Positions 8,601 to 31,576 of a stretch of DNA of 64,000 nt are shown here, piece by piece. How positions within the stretch are numbered: the stretch's first letter is position 1; each line of letters starts with the position of its first letter. The DNA comes from Desmodesmus armatus. Lineage: Eukaryota; Chlorophyta; Chlorophyceae; Sphaeropleales; Scenedesmaceae. The notes beneath the pieces are model-generated. The model saw only the letters and a program-made list of their open reading frames with translations, was not told where the DNA came from and made no database searches. The stretch is taken from contig VIIQ02000014.1 of the NCBI GenBank assembly GCA_007449985.2, positions 1 to 64,000 of the forward strand, read 5' to 3'. Position numbers and translations under genes: made by a program.

Positions 8601-10238
8601 TTGGTTCAGGTGTGGCCGCTTTGTTGCAGGACAGTCCAGGCAGACAGCAGAGGGGTCCTTGGGGTCGATCTCCGCCATGTCAAAGCCCTTGGTGATGAGC
8701 AGCTTCTCACGCGCACCCATCTTGCTGAGGTACTGCTGTGTGGCCTCATTCTCCCGGCGAGAACGCAGCAGCGTCTGCACCAGTGTACTCTCCTCGCCTG
8801 CGCGCCGGGCGTTCTTGCTGCTTCCAGCTCCCACACTGCTGTTGCCCACCATAATCAATGCCTGCTGCGCCAGCACGCCATCCTGGTGGAGGTTCTTCTC
8901 GAATTGCTGAACTTGGTCAGCTAGTGATTCCAGCGCAATGTGAGTTCTGTTGGACGCATAGTACTCCTCCTTGCGTTGCCGTGCAAACTGCCTGCTGCTG
9001 GCATTGCTGAGACCCTTGCAGAAGGTGGTAATGTCTGCACCTGCTGGCACAATGCCCAGTGTCTTGACACTCTCATACAGCACTGCCACGCGCTGCGCAA
9101 ACTCCTGCACCTGCCTGCTGCCCTGGGAACCCTCACTCTGCAGCTGGTAGAACTCAGCCTGCTCCTTGCTGCTGGCCACTCCGTATGCTGCGTCCATCAT
9201 ACACCAGAAAAGCTCCATGACACAGCTGTGAGGGCTCCACTTCCTCATCCCCACAGTCATGAAGTATTTATTGTCCTGCGTGCTCTTGACCAGCCTGTCA
9301 CTGAGCGTTTTGAAGAAGCCCAGCAAAGCAGTTTGCATAGGATCTGTTGTTGCAGGAGGCAGGCCGCCGCCGCCACCGCCGCTGCTGTTGCCAGTTGAGT
9401 CCTGCTGCTGCACAAGTGGCGAAGAGTTTGCTGTCAGCGCCTGCTCCAGCCCAACACTGTCCTCAAGTGCCCAGCCCTTGGCAACCGCAGCAATGTGTAC
9501 TTTCTCATACCTCTCCTTGATCAATGCTGCCAGCGTCTGCTCTGCCAAGTCACTGTTGGGGTGACGCTTGCGCACAAACTCCAGAGCAGCTGCTTCCAGC
9601 TCCTGTGGAGGATACCAGCCCTGGTCAGCAGCCCTGACATGTTTCTCCAAGACCTGCCCAGCCTGCTCCACTGCTTTGGCACCATCGGAGCGTATGACAG
9701 TCAACTGGGCAATCTCGGCAATCTCTTCACCAGAGTGCTTGTCCAGCTTCTTGTCCATGGCTGCATTGCGCTTTTGGCCCTGGTTCCACCTGACAGCACG
9801 CTGCCATTCTCCGAAGGAATCCACTCCAGGCTGTCCAGACCATAGCTTTGGTATCATGGAGTTGCTGCTGCTGCTTCCAGAGTCCAGCTTGCCCCCAAAA
9901 GACAGACTGCCAAGGCCAGCCATGCTGCTGGTGGCCTGCTCGAAGAGTGGATTGGTGAAAACAAGAGTGCTGTCCTCCTGCTGCTCGCCAATGTGCTGAT
10001 CCTGGTCACCAGAGTAGCTGATCAGTCCAGAGCCCAAATTCTCCTGGTTGTCAGCGCCACCTGCTTCCTCCGACGCACGCACTTGACCAACAGCTTGCCG
10101 AACCACCGATTGGAACTGCTCCGAAAGCGATCCAGACGTTGGAAATGGCTGCTGTCCACGCCTGCCCGCTGAAGAAGCCAGCCTGGAAATGGGCCAGCTC
10201 TGAAATGCACCAGTGGATCTTCCCAAGAACCCACGCAA
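5496..10238 (-). CDS. Retroelement gag-protease polyprotein
   Basis: Open frame of 1580 codons; the first in-frame ATG is at 9923, so the first 105 codons need another start or an upstream splice. Residues about 340-480 are helical and gag-like. Two zinc knuckles follow: C-x2-C-x6-H-x4-C near 8600-8645 and C-x2-C-x5-H-x4-C near 8250-8290, as expected for nucleic-acid binding by a nucleocapsid. A DSGAT motif near 7060-7080 fits a retropepsin active site, which acts as a dimer to cut the polyprotein. Downstream are low-complexity Q/E and R-rich stretches and two hydrophobic segments, near 6000-6060 and 5650-5710. The frame ends at 5496 inside the start of the RT frame, so RT would need a frameshift. 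Family assignment rests on motif order. Confidence 0.8.
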   Translation of the reverse strand: MRGFLGRSTGAFQSWPISRLASSAGRRGQQPFPTSGSLSEQFQSVVRQAVGQVRASEEAGGADNQENLGSGLISYSGDQDQHIGEQQEDSTLVFTNPLFEQATSSMAGLGSLSFGGKLDSGSSSSNSMIPKLWSGQPGVDSFGEWQRAVRWNQGQKRNAAMDKKLDKHSGEEIAEIAQLTVIRSDGAKAVEQAGQVLEKHVRAADQGWYPPQELEAAALEFVRKRHPNSDLAEQTLAALIKERYEKVHIAAVAKGWALEDSVGLEQALTANSSPLVQQQDSTGNSSGGGGGGLPPATTDPMQTALLGFFKTLSDRLVKSTQDNKYFMTVGMRKWSPHSCVMELFWCMMDAAYGVASSKEQAEFYQLQSEGSQGSRQVQEFAQRVAVLYESVKTLGIVPAGADITTFCKGLSNASSRQFARQRKEEYYASNRTHIALESLADQVQQFEKNLHQDGVLAQQALIMVGNSSVGAGSSKNARRAGEESTLVQTLLRSRRENEATQQYLSKMGAREKLLITKGFDMAEIDPKDPSAVCLDCPATKRPHLNQDCKGRRMAGLAMAAAQEGSTANKSSSSIGSSAGTLDVNTLAIMVQQAVAMAAAGAGAAPAGLGQGLPRAYNKPENSRGNRGYGGSNGRQQQYAGPPGLGVGSAVMACVICGFAKGHSDGVCYMDKPELAPEKWEGPTERAPEQGMVHYISRCMQQKLKPRLGRCKELLRRMMQSNKLPPAMQQFIGQHTQQQRYMNMAYGAAAEPYGAYAAYMAGMGSAGSSYWPMGGSAMQQPMAGLPPSHTPLAITGAVGDSTGEQAAMMVLPDAGGYVSEEQQQETMHFGPSFCYVGLADWQQDLAGGLFDSTGHEYALVGTRAQAGAGAVQQGRVVRQPVPKGFLPPSALPTDLNAMRSMPRITNALVAGLGELDGTSRGLLHTLLDIQRFVASRVSAFGDLLGVQEAGGAHGSSSAQQGGQQALQEATAAKGTASMVSSSSSGRCGPVAAAAASSRSLLESVMLQYGFKPVAIDYTLRQSMPVTLDFLVGTNKQEGLTLTTPDGRDVLVDMAFQDSGATLLLFTEVACGEWGTYIFRTNQVPSVKGIDGLPSKKIIGRTGPLVLTLAKGHPLAAVLPVPCAWVLEGDAGGMFKVCLDKKTLLPVFGYVDPALNMLCFRPKAAQGRLDIIHGIPVRGYVKNGNSSISSGNMAAATIWEEDSRDTEELEGSAAAVPGINYRPFTAEENTLANAELERLLQAGVITELDAGPFEVNDRWYLDHLGLNGGVPQQVQEDLDSSSSTGSTAMPELCTGSDSDSLPELVDAYNPVTADIEYFSPHGSAADAWLQQQTGGEHNKRRRRRGRGRKGRGRQQQQQQQEQEQEQAEAQQPLEEPAGKLWGFDWSKAAGQLLPGISWITTHMVLLLLGMFHFFVDLPLRKYPSKIMRGLVSMAGAAVRPGNPMRAREYNVAEPVPTNNLGDTRRARKRRHNRGPRPGPGLQPTAEQDAPQTKVSVVATVRHSGKVITARTVLMCLLCFFSVLCSTAAMQVTNSIGAAATGSALQAGYFPLPHGVPPHLNMHLLQQELANLHCSRFRCYSRA

Positions 10239-11598
10239 GTAAACTATAAAAGTATTTAAAACACCTTAATGCTTACTAGACGCGCCGCGATGCCCCCAGT
10301 AGCCAGGCACGTGGCAGCGCCCACCACCCACTAGTGGCCCTTTCACTAGCGCCCGCAGCTGAGCACTAGCGAGCTACTACAAGTGTATAAATGCAAATGT
10401 GGCACTCGGCTTGTGGTTTTGCTGCCTAAAGCTTGCAGCAATGATGCTTCGCAGCCAGCTGGCTGCTCTCACTGTCTGAGGGTAGCAGATACTCACTTGT
10501 AGTCCTTTGCAAAGTGTTGATGCGCTGTATGAATGTATGAGTGATGTTCAGGCACCCGGTTCGACCACAGGTCGCTGCTGGGGCTGGTTGCTGCACCTGT
10601 GCGCTCTGAATTGGGGATTCAAATGAGCGAGTACTCGGGAAACACTGCCAGAAGTTTACACCAAGCACTGTCAAAGCCGAGTGCGACGCACAGAGCACCA
10701 CAGCGGCACAAAGGAATCGGCACTGCAGGCGGTAAACCCTGAACCCGCCAGTGATCCTTCACCTGTGCATCGCAGCACCAAACTCATCGCATACAACTCC
10801 CAAGCACTTAACCACCAATAATAGCACTGCCACGCAGCAGTATCTGGCATGATCTGATATCACCCAGGGTCCCTGTTGACTCAACAGTATTAGTCAACTA
10901 TCACACTGATTCTGCTAAGGCATGTGTTGTATAGCCTTGTACACAGCATAACCTTCCTGAGAGGATTACTGCTCACTCAGCAGGAATCGGTCAGTGTAGC
11001 TGCTGCTCGTGTCAGTCCTGCCGACAAAGCAGGGCTCCCAGCTCCACACCACGGTTGCTGGGCGCCGTTCAGTGGCGCCAGACTACGCTGTATGCGAAAT
11101 GAAACGTCAGAAATGCCAATGTACCTGTATGTCTCCCGAATCGTGGCAGGTATTACTGTATGAGGGAGATACTTGTCGGGATAATTGTCATCCCAGCCTG
11201 GCCAAGCTATACATCCCTTCGAACGTTTCCTTCCAATAAACCTTGAACATACTGCCCGGTCCGGAGCTCTCTAAACGTGCCTGACTCGATCGAACAAATC
11301 CCCTACCAAAGGGTTTTCGACCTCGTCCCAGCCTTGATCCTGGGTGATCACTGAGCACACGCTGTTGATTCGGGGAGACATTTTCTTAGATTGAGCAGTC
11401 ATGCTTTGGTGGTGGCGAGCCCTCGCGGCTCCCAGCGGCTGGAAGATGCCGCCCTTGTATGGTTGATAGACCAAACGTGAGTATCTGCTTTCGCTCAGGG
11501 GCTCTGCGGGCCGGTGTGTGCAGCCAGACCAGGCCAACAACAGATGGCGACACAACCGTCACCATGAACCTGTGCCTCCTGTCCTTGTTCCCAGGCTC
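10239..11598. other. Intergenic region between retroelement and SpoVS-like gene
   Basis: No supportable gene. It should contain the 5' untranslated region or LTR of the minus-strand element and the promoter and any 5' exons of the plus-strand SpoVS-like gene. A TATAAAAG-like string lies at about 10245 and a TATAAATG-like string at about 10386 on the plus strand, but neither can be tied to a transcription start. I looked for an LTR end or primer binding site beside 10238 and found none convincing. Confidence 0.4.
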
Positions 11599-12816
11599 AT
11601 GCATGGGGTTGGCCTGTATGCGGAACAAACGTTACAGTCATGCGAGATCTGGCTATGCTGTGCTGCTGTAGTGGCAGAAGAGTCATGCTGCTGCTGTACT
11701 GTTGCCCAGTCATGCTGCCCTGCTGTTGCCCTGCTGGTGCTGCAGGAGGTCGATCCACGTCCCTCCCTGCAACAAATACTTTTACCTGTGGTCGGCCCTC
11801 TTGATGGAGAGCAGCATGGTCCAGCACTAACAGTCAGTAACACATCTCCACCTTGGTTCCCGCCAACCCAGCAGCGATCTCAGGATGTGTCAGCCTCAGG
11901 TGGTCCATTACAGGGACCACATGCACCACCAGCAGCAGCAGCAGGAGCATCAGGAGCTGCAGCAGCAGCAGGCCCATCTCGGCCAGCACAGCAGCCACTG
12001 CAGCGGCCTCAGCTTGATCCTGCAGCACAGTTGGCCCTGCAAGGGTCAGTGCTGCTGCAGCAGCTGCAGCAACAGTCCCCTGCAACCCCACAACCTTTGG
12101 GCGTGTCCGTGTCCGCAGCAGAACCTGCAGCAGCAGCATCACCCGCTGACGCCGCAGCAGCAGGATCACCCCGTGATTCCGCTGATGCGGCCGCTGCGGG
12201 TCCCAGCAGCAGCAGCACGGCCCCCAGGCGCCTGCCGGACTCGCCAGAGGATCCAGATGTAGTAAAGGTTTCCAGCCGCAGCAGGGTGTCCAGCGTAGCC
12301 GGCAAGATCGCGCATGACGTGCGGGACGGCCGGCTGCCACGCATCATGGTTGCAGGAAACCAGAGCATCAGCACAGCAGCCAAGGCGATCGTGCAGGCCA
12401 GGCGCTACCTGCGTGCTGAGGGCCAGGACATCGCCTTTTCACCCATCTTCAGATCCACAGACCACAGCCGCGCTCTGCTGGAGCTTGCACTCGTGCTGAT
12501 GCCCCGGGAGCGCGGCACAGCAGCGGACAACCTGGCAGCGCTTGACAACGCAGGGGGTCACGAGACCCGCATTGCCAACAGCAGCAGGCATGCGCGCGCA
12601 GGCAGCGCTGCAGCGCACCAGCTGCGCAGCAGGGGCATCTGCGTGCTTTGCTCCGTGGGGCAGGACGCGCTGGCGAATGCAGTCATGGCATGCGCGCATG
12701 CAGGATGCTTCCTGCAGGATTCGGGGCAGCAGATGGTGGTGCAGCCGGTGCACGTGGTGCTGTACAGGGGTGATCAGGACCTGCATGCCATCAAGCTTGT
12801 AGTCACCTTCGTCTAG
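11599..12816 (+). CDS. Protein with two tandem SpoVS-like (Alba superfamily) domains
   Basis: The reading frame is open from 11518; the first in-frame ATG is 11599, but the true start is uncertain because the first 60-odd codons are cysteine-rich and may be intron, with a possible acceptor just before 11748. A long Ala/Gln/Pro/Ser-rich linker follows. From about 12259 comes a first domain: VVKVSSRSRVSSVAGKIA, then a small-residue turn, AAKAIVQARRYL and FSPIF, which matches the SpoVS pattern (Val-Ser-Ser, Ala-Gly, an alanine helix, Pro-x-Phe). A second, more divergent copy covers about 12580-12813, with VGQDALANAVMACAHAG and a final AIKLVVTF strand. SpoVS was named from Bacillus sporulation and has an Alba-type fold that may bind nucleic acid. 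Its role in an alga is unknown. Confidence 0.7.
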   Translation: MHGVGLYAEQTLQSCEIWLCCAAVVAEESCCCCTVAQSCCPAVALLVLQEVDPRPSLQQILLPVVGPLDGEQHGPALTVSNTSPPWFPPTQQRSQDVSASGGPLQGPHAPPAAAAGASGAAAAAGPSRPAQQPLQRPQLDPAAQLALQGSVLLQQLQQQSPATPQPLGVSVSAAEPAAAASPADAAAAGSPRDSADAAAAGPSSSSTAPRRLPDSPEDPDVVKVSSRSRVSSVAGKIAHDVRDGRLPRIMVAGNQSISTAAKAIVQARRYLRAEGQDIAFSPIFRSTDHSRALLELALVLMPRERGTAADNLAALDNAGGHETRIANSSRHARAGSAAAHQLRSRGICVLCSVGQDALANAVMACAHAGCFLQDSGQQMVVQPVHVVLYRGDQDLHAIKLVVTFV

Positions 12817-15800
12817 ACACACGCCGCTAGGTCTGCATGAGGGCCTCCCGTCTGGTGCGCTGGACTGCTGCGGCCTTGTGCGGCGGCTGGGGTGGGTGTC
12901 TTGCAGAGCGCCTTGCGCAGCCTGACTGCTGCAAGCTTGGCTGCTCTGCATAGTGGCCTCATTGCGTGGCGGCTTGCTGGCCTTGTGGAAGGTCTGGTGG
13001 GGCCTGGGTGCTGGAGATGGTATTTTGCATGGTGGGGTGTCCTGCGCGTGGTCTGCATCTTGCAACAGCTGGTTTCCGTGGAGCGTCTGCTTGCGGTCTG
13101 GCAGTCAGTTTGAGGCTGGCTTCCTTGCATGTGGCTCGTCTTGGTGGTCTGGGGCCATATGGGGTGGGCCAGTCTGTTTCCCCAAGGCCCGCGCGTGGTC
13201 ATACTGCATGGGGAGGGCACACTCCTGGTGGTACGGGTTGCATGCTGTGTGTTACGTGGGTGGGTGGGTTGACCGTGTGACTGGGTGATGGTGCGGGGTG
13301 ATGGTGCTTGTGGGTGTTTTGTGTGTATGACTGACTTGGTCCCACCGTGTGTGTGTTGGGGTTGTTCCCACTGCTTGGCCGCCTGGCCGCCTGGCAGAGG
13401 GAGCAGGCAGCTGCTGCAGCTTTGACGTGCAGATGGGCACGGCAGGTGCCTTGCTGAGAATTGTCGCGCAAGATGGGTGCATGCGCGACCTGGACAGGTT
13501 CAATACCTTGCTTATGTATCACATGCTGCCACATGCTTGAGCAGCTTTGCATGCTGCCAGTTTGGGGTTTTCAGGCGGCATGTCCCCCTCACCAAGCCCT
13601 GACACAGATCAGCGATGGATGAGTGTCACACTGTGCCGATTTGTTTGCAGCTGTTGCGGCAAGCAGTTGCGTGAGCCATCGCACAGCCTGCATGTCCCAG
13701 GCTGTGTTGCAAAGGCTTCAGGATGGTTGCTTATGGAGGTGCAAGCCGGCAGCGGCAACAGTTATTTGTGCTGGGATGTGCAGAGGGTTGTGCGCTCGTG
13801 CGAGCGCAATTGGACCTTCATGCGCTGCAACCCTGCAGTTGGTGACTAATATTCTGGGCCATATTTGCTGCTGCGCTGTGCCGGCTGGAACGTGCGCTGC
13901 GTCAGGCGGCGTGGTGCGTGCGAGACATGTTTGTTTGAGGTGTGTGAGACAGGTTGCTTGGTAGACAGCAGCAGGCGGTTGGCAGGAGCCAGCTGCCGGC
14001 GGGTGGGCCAGCACATGTTCAGGTAATGACGTTGTGAGGGCGCATGTCTCTATGCAGCAGGCGCACGGCAGTAGGCCTTAGCAAAGCATGCTGGGTCAGT
14101 AGTACTGCTGCGCATAAATGTACAAGTTGTCGTTCCAACAGCTGTGTTCTCCTGGCAATGTTGTTGTTTGCTGGGGTATGCTGTGTGGGTCAAGAGCTTT
14201 GATCATGAACACATATGCTTTGGTCTGCACTTTGCCTCTCTCTGCCACCTGCTTCTGGGTGTTTTTCTGTGCGGCCATTGCCGCTGTGTTGCATGGTATT
14301 GCTCAACCCATTCACCCCATCAAACTGCTTCAATTGCACTGCTCTTCTTGGCAAAGAACTCTCATCTGAGGGCGGCTGTATCGCAACTATGTGAGAGGAT
14401 CGCATTTTGGTGGGAGCTGTAGGCCGTGGCAACTGGGCCATGGGGTTGCAGTCGGGCGGCCCTGCATGTATTGCACGAGTGCTAGAGATGCCCTGTTTGT
14501 AGGTGGTGACATCTCACAGCATGTTCATCGATGCAGTTCGTTGCTGTCGTGTTCTTGGGTTGTGGCTTTTTGAAAAGGCAGTTTCTGTGGTAGGCGTATG
14601 GTCAGCCGGCGTACTGAGCCAGCGCCATGTCGTGGTTTGTGTCAAGTGGGGGCGGGCATGGCTCGATCATGCAACTCAGGCTGCCATACACCTGGCCGCG
14701 ACTGAGAGCATGACCCAGAGCACTGTCTGTCCTCTCTGTGTTCTTGGTGGGTGAGCTGTTTGTTACAGCAGCTTGCTCATGCCTGCGCAGTGGCCGTGAC
14801 CAGCAAGCTTGTGCTTGTGCCACAGTCGCAAGTGGTTGTGTCAGTCTGTTCGTGTTGTTGGTTGGCCTGTTGATGGCTTGTTGTGGATGTTTTGCTTGCA
14901 GGCTGGGTGCGTTACTGAGTAGCGTGGTTGCTTTGCTGGCGTGACGTCGCAACTCTTGTCATGTCTTGTCTCCTTCGGCTATGGCTGTCAGTGGCTGCTG
15001 TACTCGCCTTGATTGGGTGTGCCGTGCTTGGCACACGGGGGCAGCTTTCTGTTGGGACTGTGTGGGTGCCGGTTGTGTAGCCCGTTCGCAGTCCAAGGCC
15101 AAATAAGGTGATTCATTCACTTTGTTTAGGTTAGTACATGTGTCCGTGGTGCGGAGGTGCTGTGCGGGCACAATGCATGGATCATCTGTGAGCAGCTGAG
15201 TGTTGTGCACACTCGTGTTCACCATCAGCCCACTGTCAAGGCGGGTTGATGTGTGGCTTTGGGCGAAACTGCTTCATCGGGTGTCAATTCCAGGGATGTC
15301 CATGTTTCACACCGCATTACAAATGCACACACCCAAGCTTGAATGGCCATCTTGGCTGGTGCGTGCGTGCTGCTGCTCCAAGATGCAGGGGTGTTCGCCT
15401 GTGCACAGGCACAAGTGGGTTGTCTCTGCGCAGCATCCTCCCATGCGTGTTGCTGCACAAGGGCCGGCACATCCTTGTGCATAGGCATTGTGTGCTCAAT
15501 TCATGCAGGCAGGGGGCTTTGTTATGTAGCGGACTTGTTCATCACTTGCGACGTCGGTGTGTTTGCAACTGGTGGTTCCTGTGAGTGGGGTTTTTGACTT
15601 GGCATGGAGTGGCAGTAGGGGGTGCAGGGGGCTGCTTTGTTTCTGGAAGGCTTGTCCCTATTCACTTGAGAGCTGGCATGCACAGCCTGCAAAGGGCTGC
15701 AATCGTGTCTACATGGCGAGAAAGTGCACGCCGGGACTTGACAGAGAATCCCAGGCTTGTTGCCGATCGGTCCTGGTTGGTTGGGCGGTGTCCCTGCGGA

Positions 15801-16860
15801 CATCCGAGCAAGTGTGTTGCTTCTGCATTACCCTGCACCCCGCTGGCACAGTATTTGAGCTATGACTTGCCAGAGCTCATACACAAGCTAGGCTCTGGAG
15901 ACTTCTATGTGCTGCATAGGCAGCAACAGTGAGAGTGGTTGTGTCTGGGTGCGGCCTGTGCCTGAGACGGCTGGGCTGCCTTTTCCGCAGAGCCATTTTC
16001 GTCTTTTTGTAGAAAGCACGAGGCTTGTGTGGCCAGGTTTGTCCGGTTCACCTGGTATCAATGGGGGCCTGGGGTAAAAACGGGCAGGGGGTTGGGTTCG
16101 ATGCATGCAGTGCGTGCTGTCCCTTTGAACCACACTATACAGGGTGGCCTGATTTGCGGACAGGCGAGGGCGCTCTGGTTGCTCCCAGCCCCTGCCTGAA
16201 CATAGCAGGCTGTCAGCACCCTCTTGGGAGCTGCTACAGTTGCTGCTGCTTGGAAAACACCATCTGCCTGGGGTATTGTATGGTACTAGAATCGGATGAT
16301 TGGCAGCAGCGCCAGCTGCTGCGTGCGTCGCAACAGGAAGCGCGCACAAAACAGCCACAGACGTTTTTGTTATGGCGGTGCTGCTCAAGTGAGACTGGTG
16401 CTGCTGGTGGCTGTTGGCAGGTGTTATGGCCCTTTGGCGACACCCCCTGCTGCTTGCAGTTGTTGGCAGGCGGGGGGCTTTTTGTACGCACAGTGAGGCA
16501 GGAGTGCTTTTGTGCTTGGTTTTTGGTTGTGTCTTTCCCTCTCGTGGACAGATGCAGCAGGAAATCGAGCCCCGTCATGTGCCAACCATCGCCACTTACT
16601 CTCTTGAGGGTTTTGGTTGGTGCACAGCTTGTTTGCTGGCGACTGTCCTTTCTGCTGACTGCAGCTCTCTGCGGCTGCAAGTTGGGGTGGGATTGCGTTT
16701 GATGGCTGCCAGCCCTTGTAAACATTGTGCACACATGCGTCGACAAGATGATGTATGTAGGACATCAACATGCTGGCAGTCTTGGCTGCTGGCTATTGCC
16801 TGTGCAGCTGTGCTGTTCAAAAGTGTTCACCCAAACCTCAGCCTGCTGTCATGAGTGGAG
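12817..16860 (+). other. T/G-rich non-coding stretch, probable long 3' UTR of the SpoVS-like gene
   Basis: No credible coding region was found. The plus strand is strikingly rich in T and G, the same bias seen downstream of the stop codons of the other genes here (mirrored as A/C for minus-strand genes). The bias fades near 16860, and a TGTAA lies at 16717-16721. The simplest reading is a very long 3' untranslated region of the gene ending at 12816. A non-coding RNA or an unrecognised intron-rich gene cannot be excluded. Confidence 0.5.
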
Positions 16861-17275
16861 CACACATGTCATGCTTTTGATCCAGGCTAGCATGAATACA
16901 TGTCAGTTCTCGTGATACAAAGCACAGCTCCAACAGCACCTTCGGCAACAAGAGCACCCCAAACCTGGGACAGGTTGGCTGCAACTCAAATGCACTGAAC
17001 CACCCCATAGGGTACAAGAAGGCGATACAAGTCTTCCATCAGCCTTCGTGGGTGCAGAAAGTACCCAGAACTGTTTTAAAGTAGCTGTAGCGAGCTTTGT
17101 GGCTCGCAGTGAGACGGTGTGTGTTGCTGTATCACCTCGATCCAACAGCACACCGAGTGGCTAGGCCCTCGGCCTTGCTGATCATTCAACCTTCACCAAC
17201 GTTCAAAGTTCATTCTCAGTTGGCTTTGGTGGACAGCCTGTGAGCTCAGTCCTTGGGGCGGGGAACAGGCATCAG
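16861..17275 (+). promoter_or_regulatory. Upstream region of the cullin-1 gene
   Basis: This short gap separates the end of the T/G-rich stretch from the CUL1 start codon and must hold its promoter and 5' UTR. I see no clear TATA box. The region is compact (about 415 bases), so promoter elements may overlap the end of the upstream transcript. Confidence 0.4.
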
Positions 17276-29795
<12,520 letters not shown>

Positions 29796-31293
29796 ATACA
29801 TGCCGGGTGCGAGATGTGGCAGTGGCGGCAGCAGTGGCGGCAGCAGTGGCAGCAGCTGGCGACCTCATCGCTCGCGACTACCTCAGCAGTATGGCGACAG
29901 CAGTGGCAGCAGCAGTGTGGCAACAGCACCTGCAGCAGCACTACGGCCGCAGCAGTACGGCGGCAGCAATTGCAGCAGCAGTGGCAGCAGTATGGCGACA
30001 GTTGTTGCAGCAGCAGCGGACCTGCTCAGCCGGTACTTGTATCACTGCAATGCAGCCTGCAGCTGCAGAACCAAGTTACACGGCTGCAGTTTTTGCGGCA
30101 GTGTGAGCTGCAGGTGTGAGGGTCCCTGCAGTGTTGCGTTGCGCTGTCCAGCACATGGCGGGTGAAGCAGCCCAGAGTCTGCGGCTGTGCAGAATCTGCG
30201 ACCGCCACAGCACACACCACCCTGTCTGCAGCTAGGGTGGCACTGCTTGGACTGGTTTGCAGGCTGCCTGCAGCTGCTGCTGTCAGCCAGTGTGTTTGAA
30301 GGAGCGAGAGGGGTTTGGGAGCACTTGTCGCTGTGACAGTGGCAGGGTTTTGTGAGCCACGCTGTGGGCTGTACCCTAGGGGTGCTGTATCATCGTCTGT
30401 AGTGTTTCTGTTTTTCGTTTGGTTTCCTGTTTTGCATGTGTACAGTGTGCATGTCGACGCAGCTACTAGCAGGCTGCTATGTGCAGCTGTGTTCCTCCTG
30501 ACAGGGTGGCACAGCATCATAGGCTGGCATGGCGGTAGTTGCGGCTTTTGTTGGTGCCATGCCATAGCAGTGAGTGGCACCTTTCCTCAACCCTGTGTAG
30601 TGTGTCATCCTGCAGCCAGGCTGTATGTCCAACATGTGTGCGGTGCCCTGCTAGTCATGCAGATATTCCAGTTATGCCTGGGCAAGCAGCAGGGTACTGG
30701 CTGATAGGTACACTAGTCACCGGCAACAATGTGAAAGGAGATGAGGAAGTTGAATGAGAGCTAGGACTTTCAGGCCCAATGACCCCGCCGGGGTACACGT
30801 GGCGTAGCCGACTGTACTGTACATTTCATCATCACCCCTGCAGCCACGCCTCACAGATCTTTCACTGGTCAGTGATCAGTTTCATGCGAGTGCCAAGCTG
30901 ACGCATGGTTTGAGTTCCCACTCTCTCCAGCAGTCCAACTGGTGCTGCCTTGTGCAACAACTAAACCTAAACCCTAGATCAATGTGGTGCCAGGTGCCCT
31001 GACTGCTGCCCTGGGCCGTCTAGAAGGCCCACAACTCAGTTGACGTCAGGGTCGCTAAATTACTAATGTGCACTGAGTGTGCACTGTGACAGGCTTGTGA
31101 CAGCCGTTGAAGAGCCTTAGCCTGACAACGGATGCCCTCATCTTGTGGCTAGGCCCACACATCGCACTCTCGGAGCGTTGAGCCTCATGGTGATAGTTGC
31201 AGAGCGTGAGCATTTCACACAACAAGAGCAACAGAAAGTCGACATTGCTGCTGCAGTTCCTTCTCAGTGGGCTGATTGCAACTCATACTGCCC
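29796..31293 (+). other. CUL1 3' UTR and intergenic sequence
   Basis: From the CUL1 stop the sequence is CAG-rich to about 30020 and then T/G-rich to about 30740, consistent with a 3' untranslated region. I did not find a TGTAA in the expected place, so the end is unplaced. From 30740 to 31293 nothing is recognised. Confidence 0.45.
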
Positions 31294-31296
31294 TTA

Positions 31297-31573
31297 GGGG
31301 TCCACCACAAACCTAAGGCCGGGGGGGGGGGGGGACGCACGGCCTATTTCTCGCACGGGGGGAGGGGTCGATCGAGAAACAAGCCTAAATCTTCAAGGGG
31401 GGGGGGGGGGACCAGAGACCCGTCCATAGGGGGGAACAGCAGTACCTAACAGCAGCCTAAAACTGACACGTGGGGAGGGGCCTGTGCGCCAAACAGCCTT
31501 AAATGGGCACAGGGGGAGGGGTAGGAGCAAATTTGGCGCCCCCCCCCCTGGTCTTAGGTTTGTGGTGGACCCC
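31297..31573. mobile_element. Tourist/PIF-Harbinger-like MITE
   Basis: The ends form an inverted repeat of about 24 bases (GGGGTCCACCACAAACCTAAG with its complement at the right), flanked on both sides by TTA (31294-31296 and 31574-31576). A 3-bp TTA target duplication with TIRs starting GGG is the signature of PIF/Harbinger elements and their Tourist-type MITEs. The 277-bp body has no coding capacity and is built of degenerate sub-repeats, each an AGCCTAAA-like string followed by a G-run, giving several long poly-G tracts. Confidence 0.8.
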
Positions 31574-31576
31574 TTA

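Larger units (their letters stand above)
222..10238 (-). mobile_element. Ty3/Gypsy-type retroelement carrying a C5 DNA methyltransferase
   Basis: Read on the minus strand from 10238 to 222, the domains run: gag-like region, two zinc knuckles, DSGAT aspartic-protease-like motif, two hydrophobic segments, reverse transcriptase, RNase H, a linker, a cytosine-C5 methyltransferase, an H2C2 integrase finger, the integrase core, a decayed PHD-like finger and a YEDGD module. RT before integrase places it with Ty3/Gypsy. Frame changes occur near 5500, 3770-3310, 2204, about 1800, about 1020 and in the PHD region, so this copy is probably decayed, unless some are programmed frameshifts, splices or assembly indels. 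LTRs, primer binding site and target duplication were not found; one LTR may lie left of the window. The core is seen directly; the element boundaries are only the coding limits. Confidence 0.9.

Noticed and set aside
10546..10590. GGTTCGA string as a tRNA or primer binding site
   Set aside because: No cloverleaf, and the order of bases does not match the complement of a tRNA 3' end.
16025..16702. 225-codon plus-strand frame
   Set aside because: Composition follows the T/G-rich strand bias (Cys, Val, Leu, Gly), with no motif and no homology to any domain I recognise.
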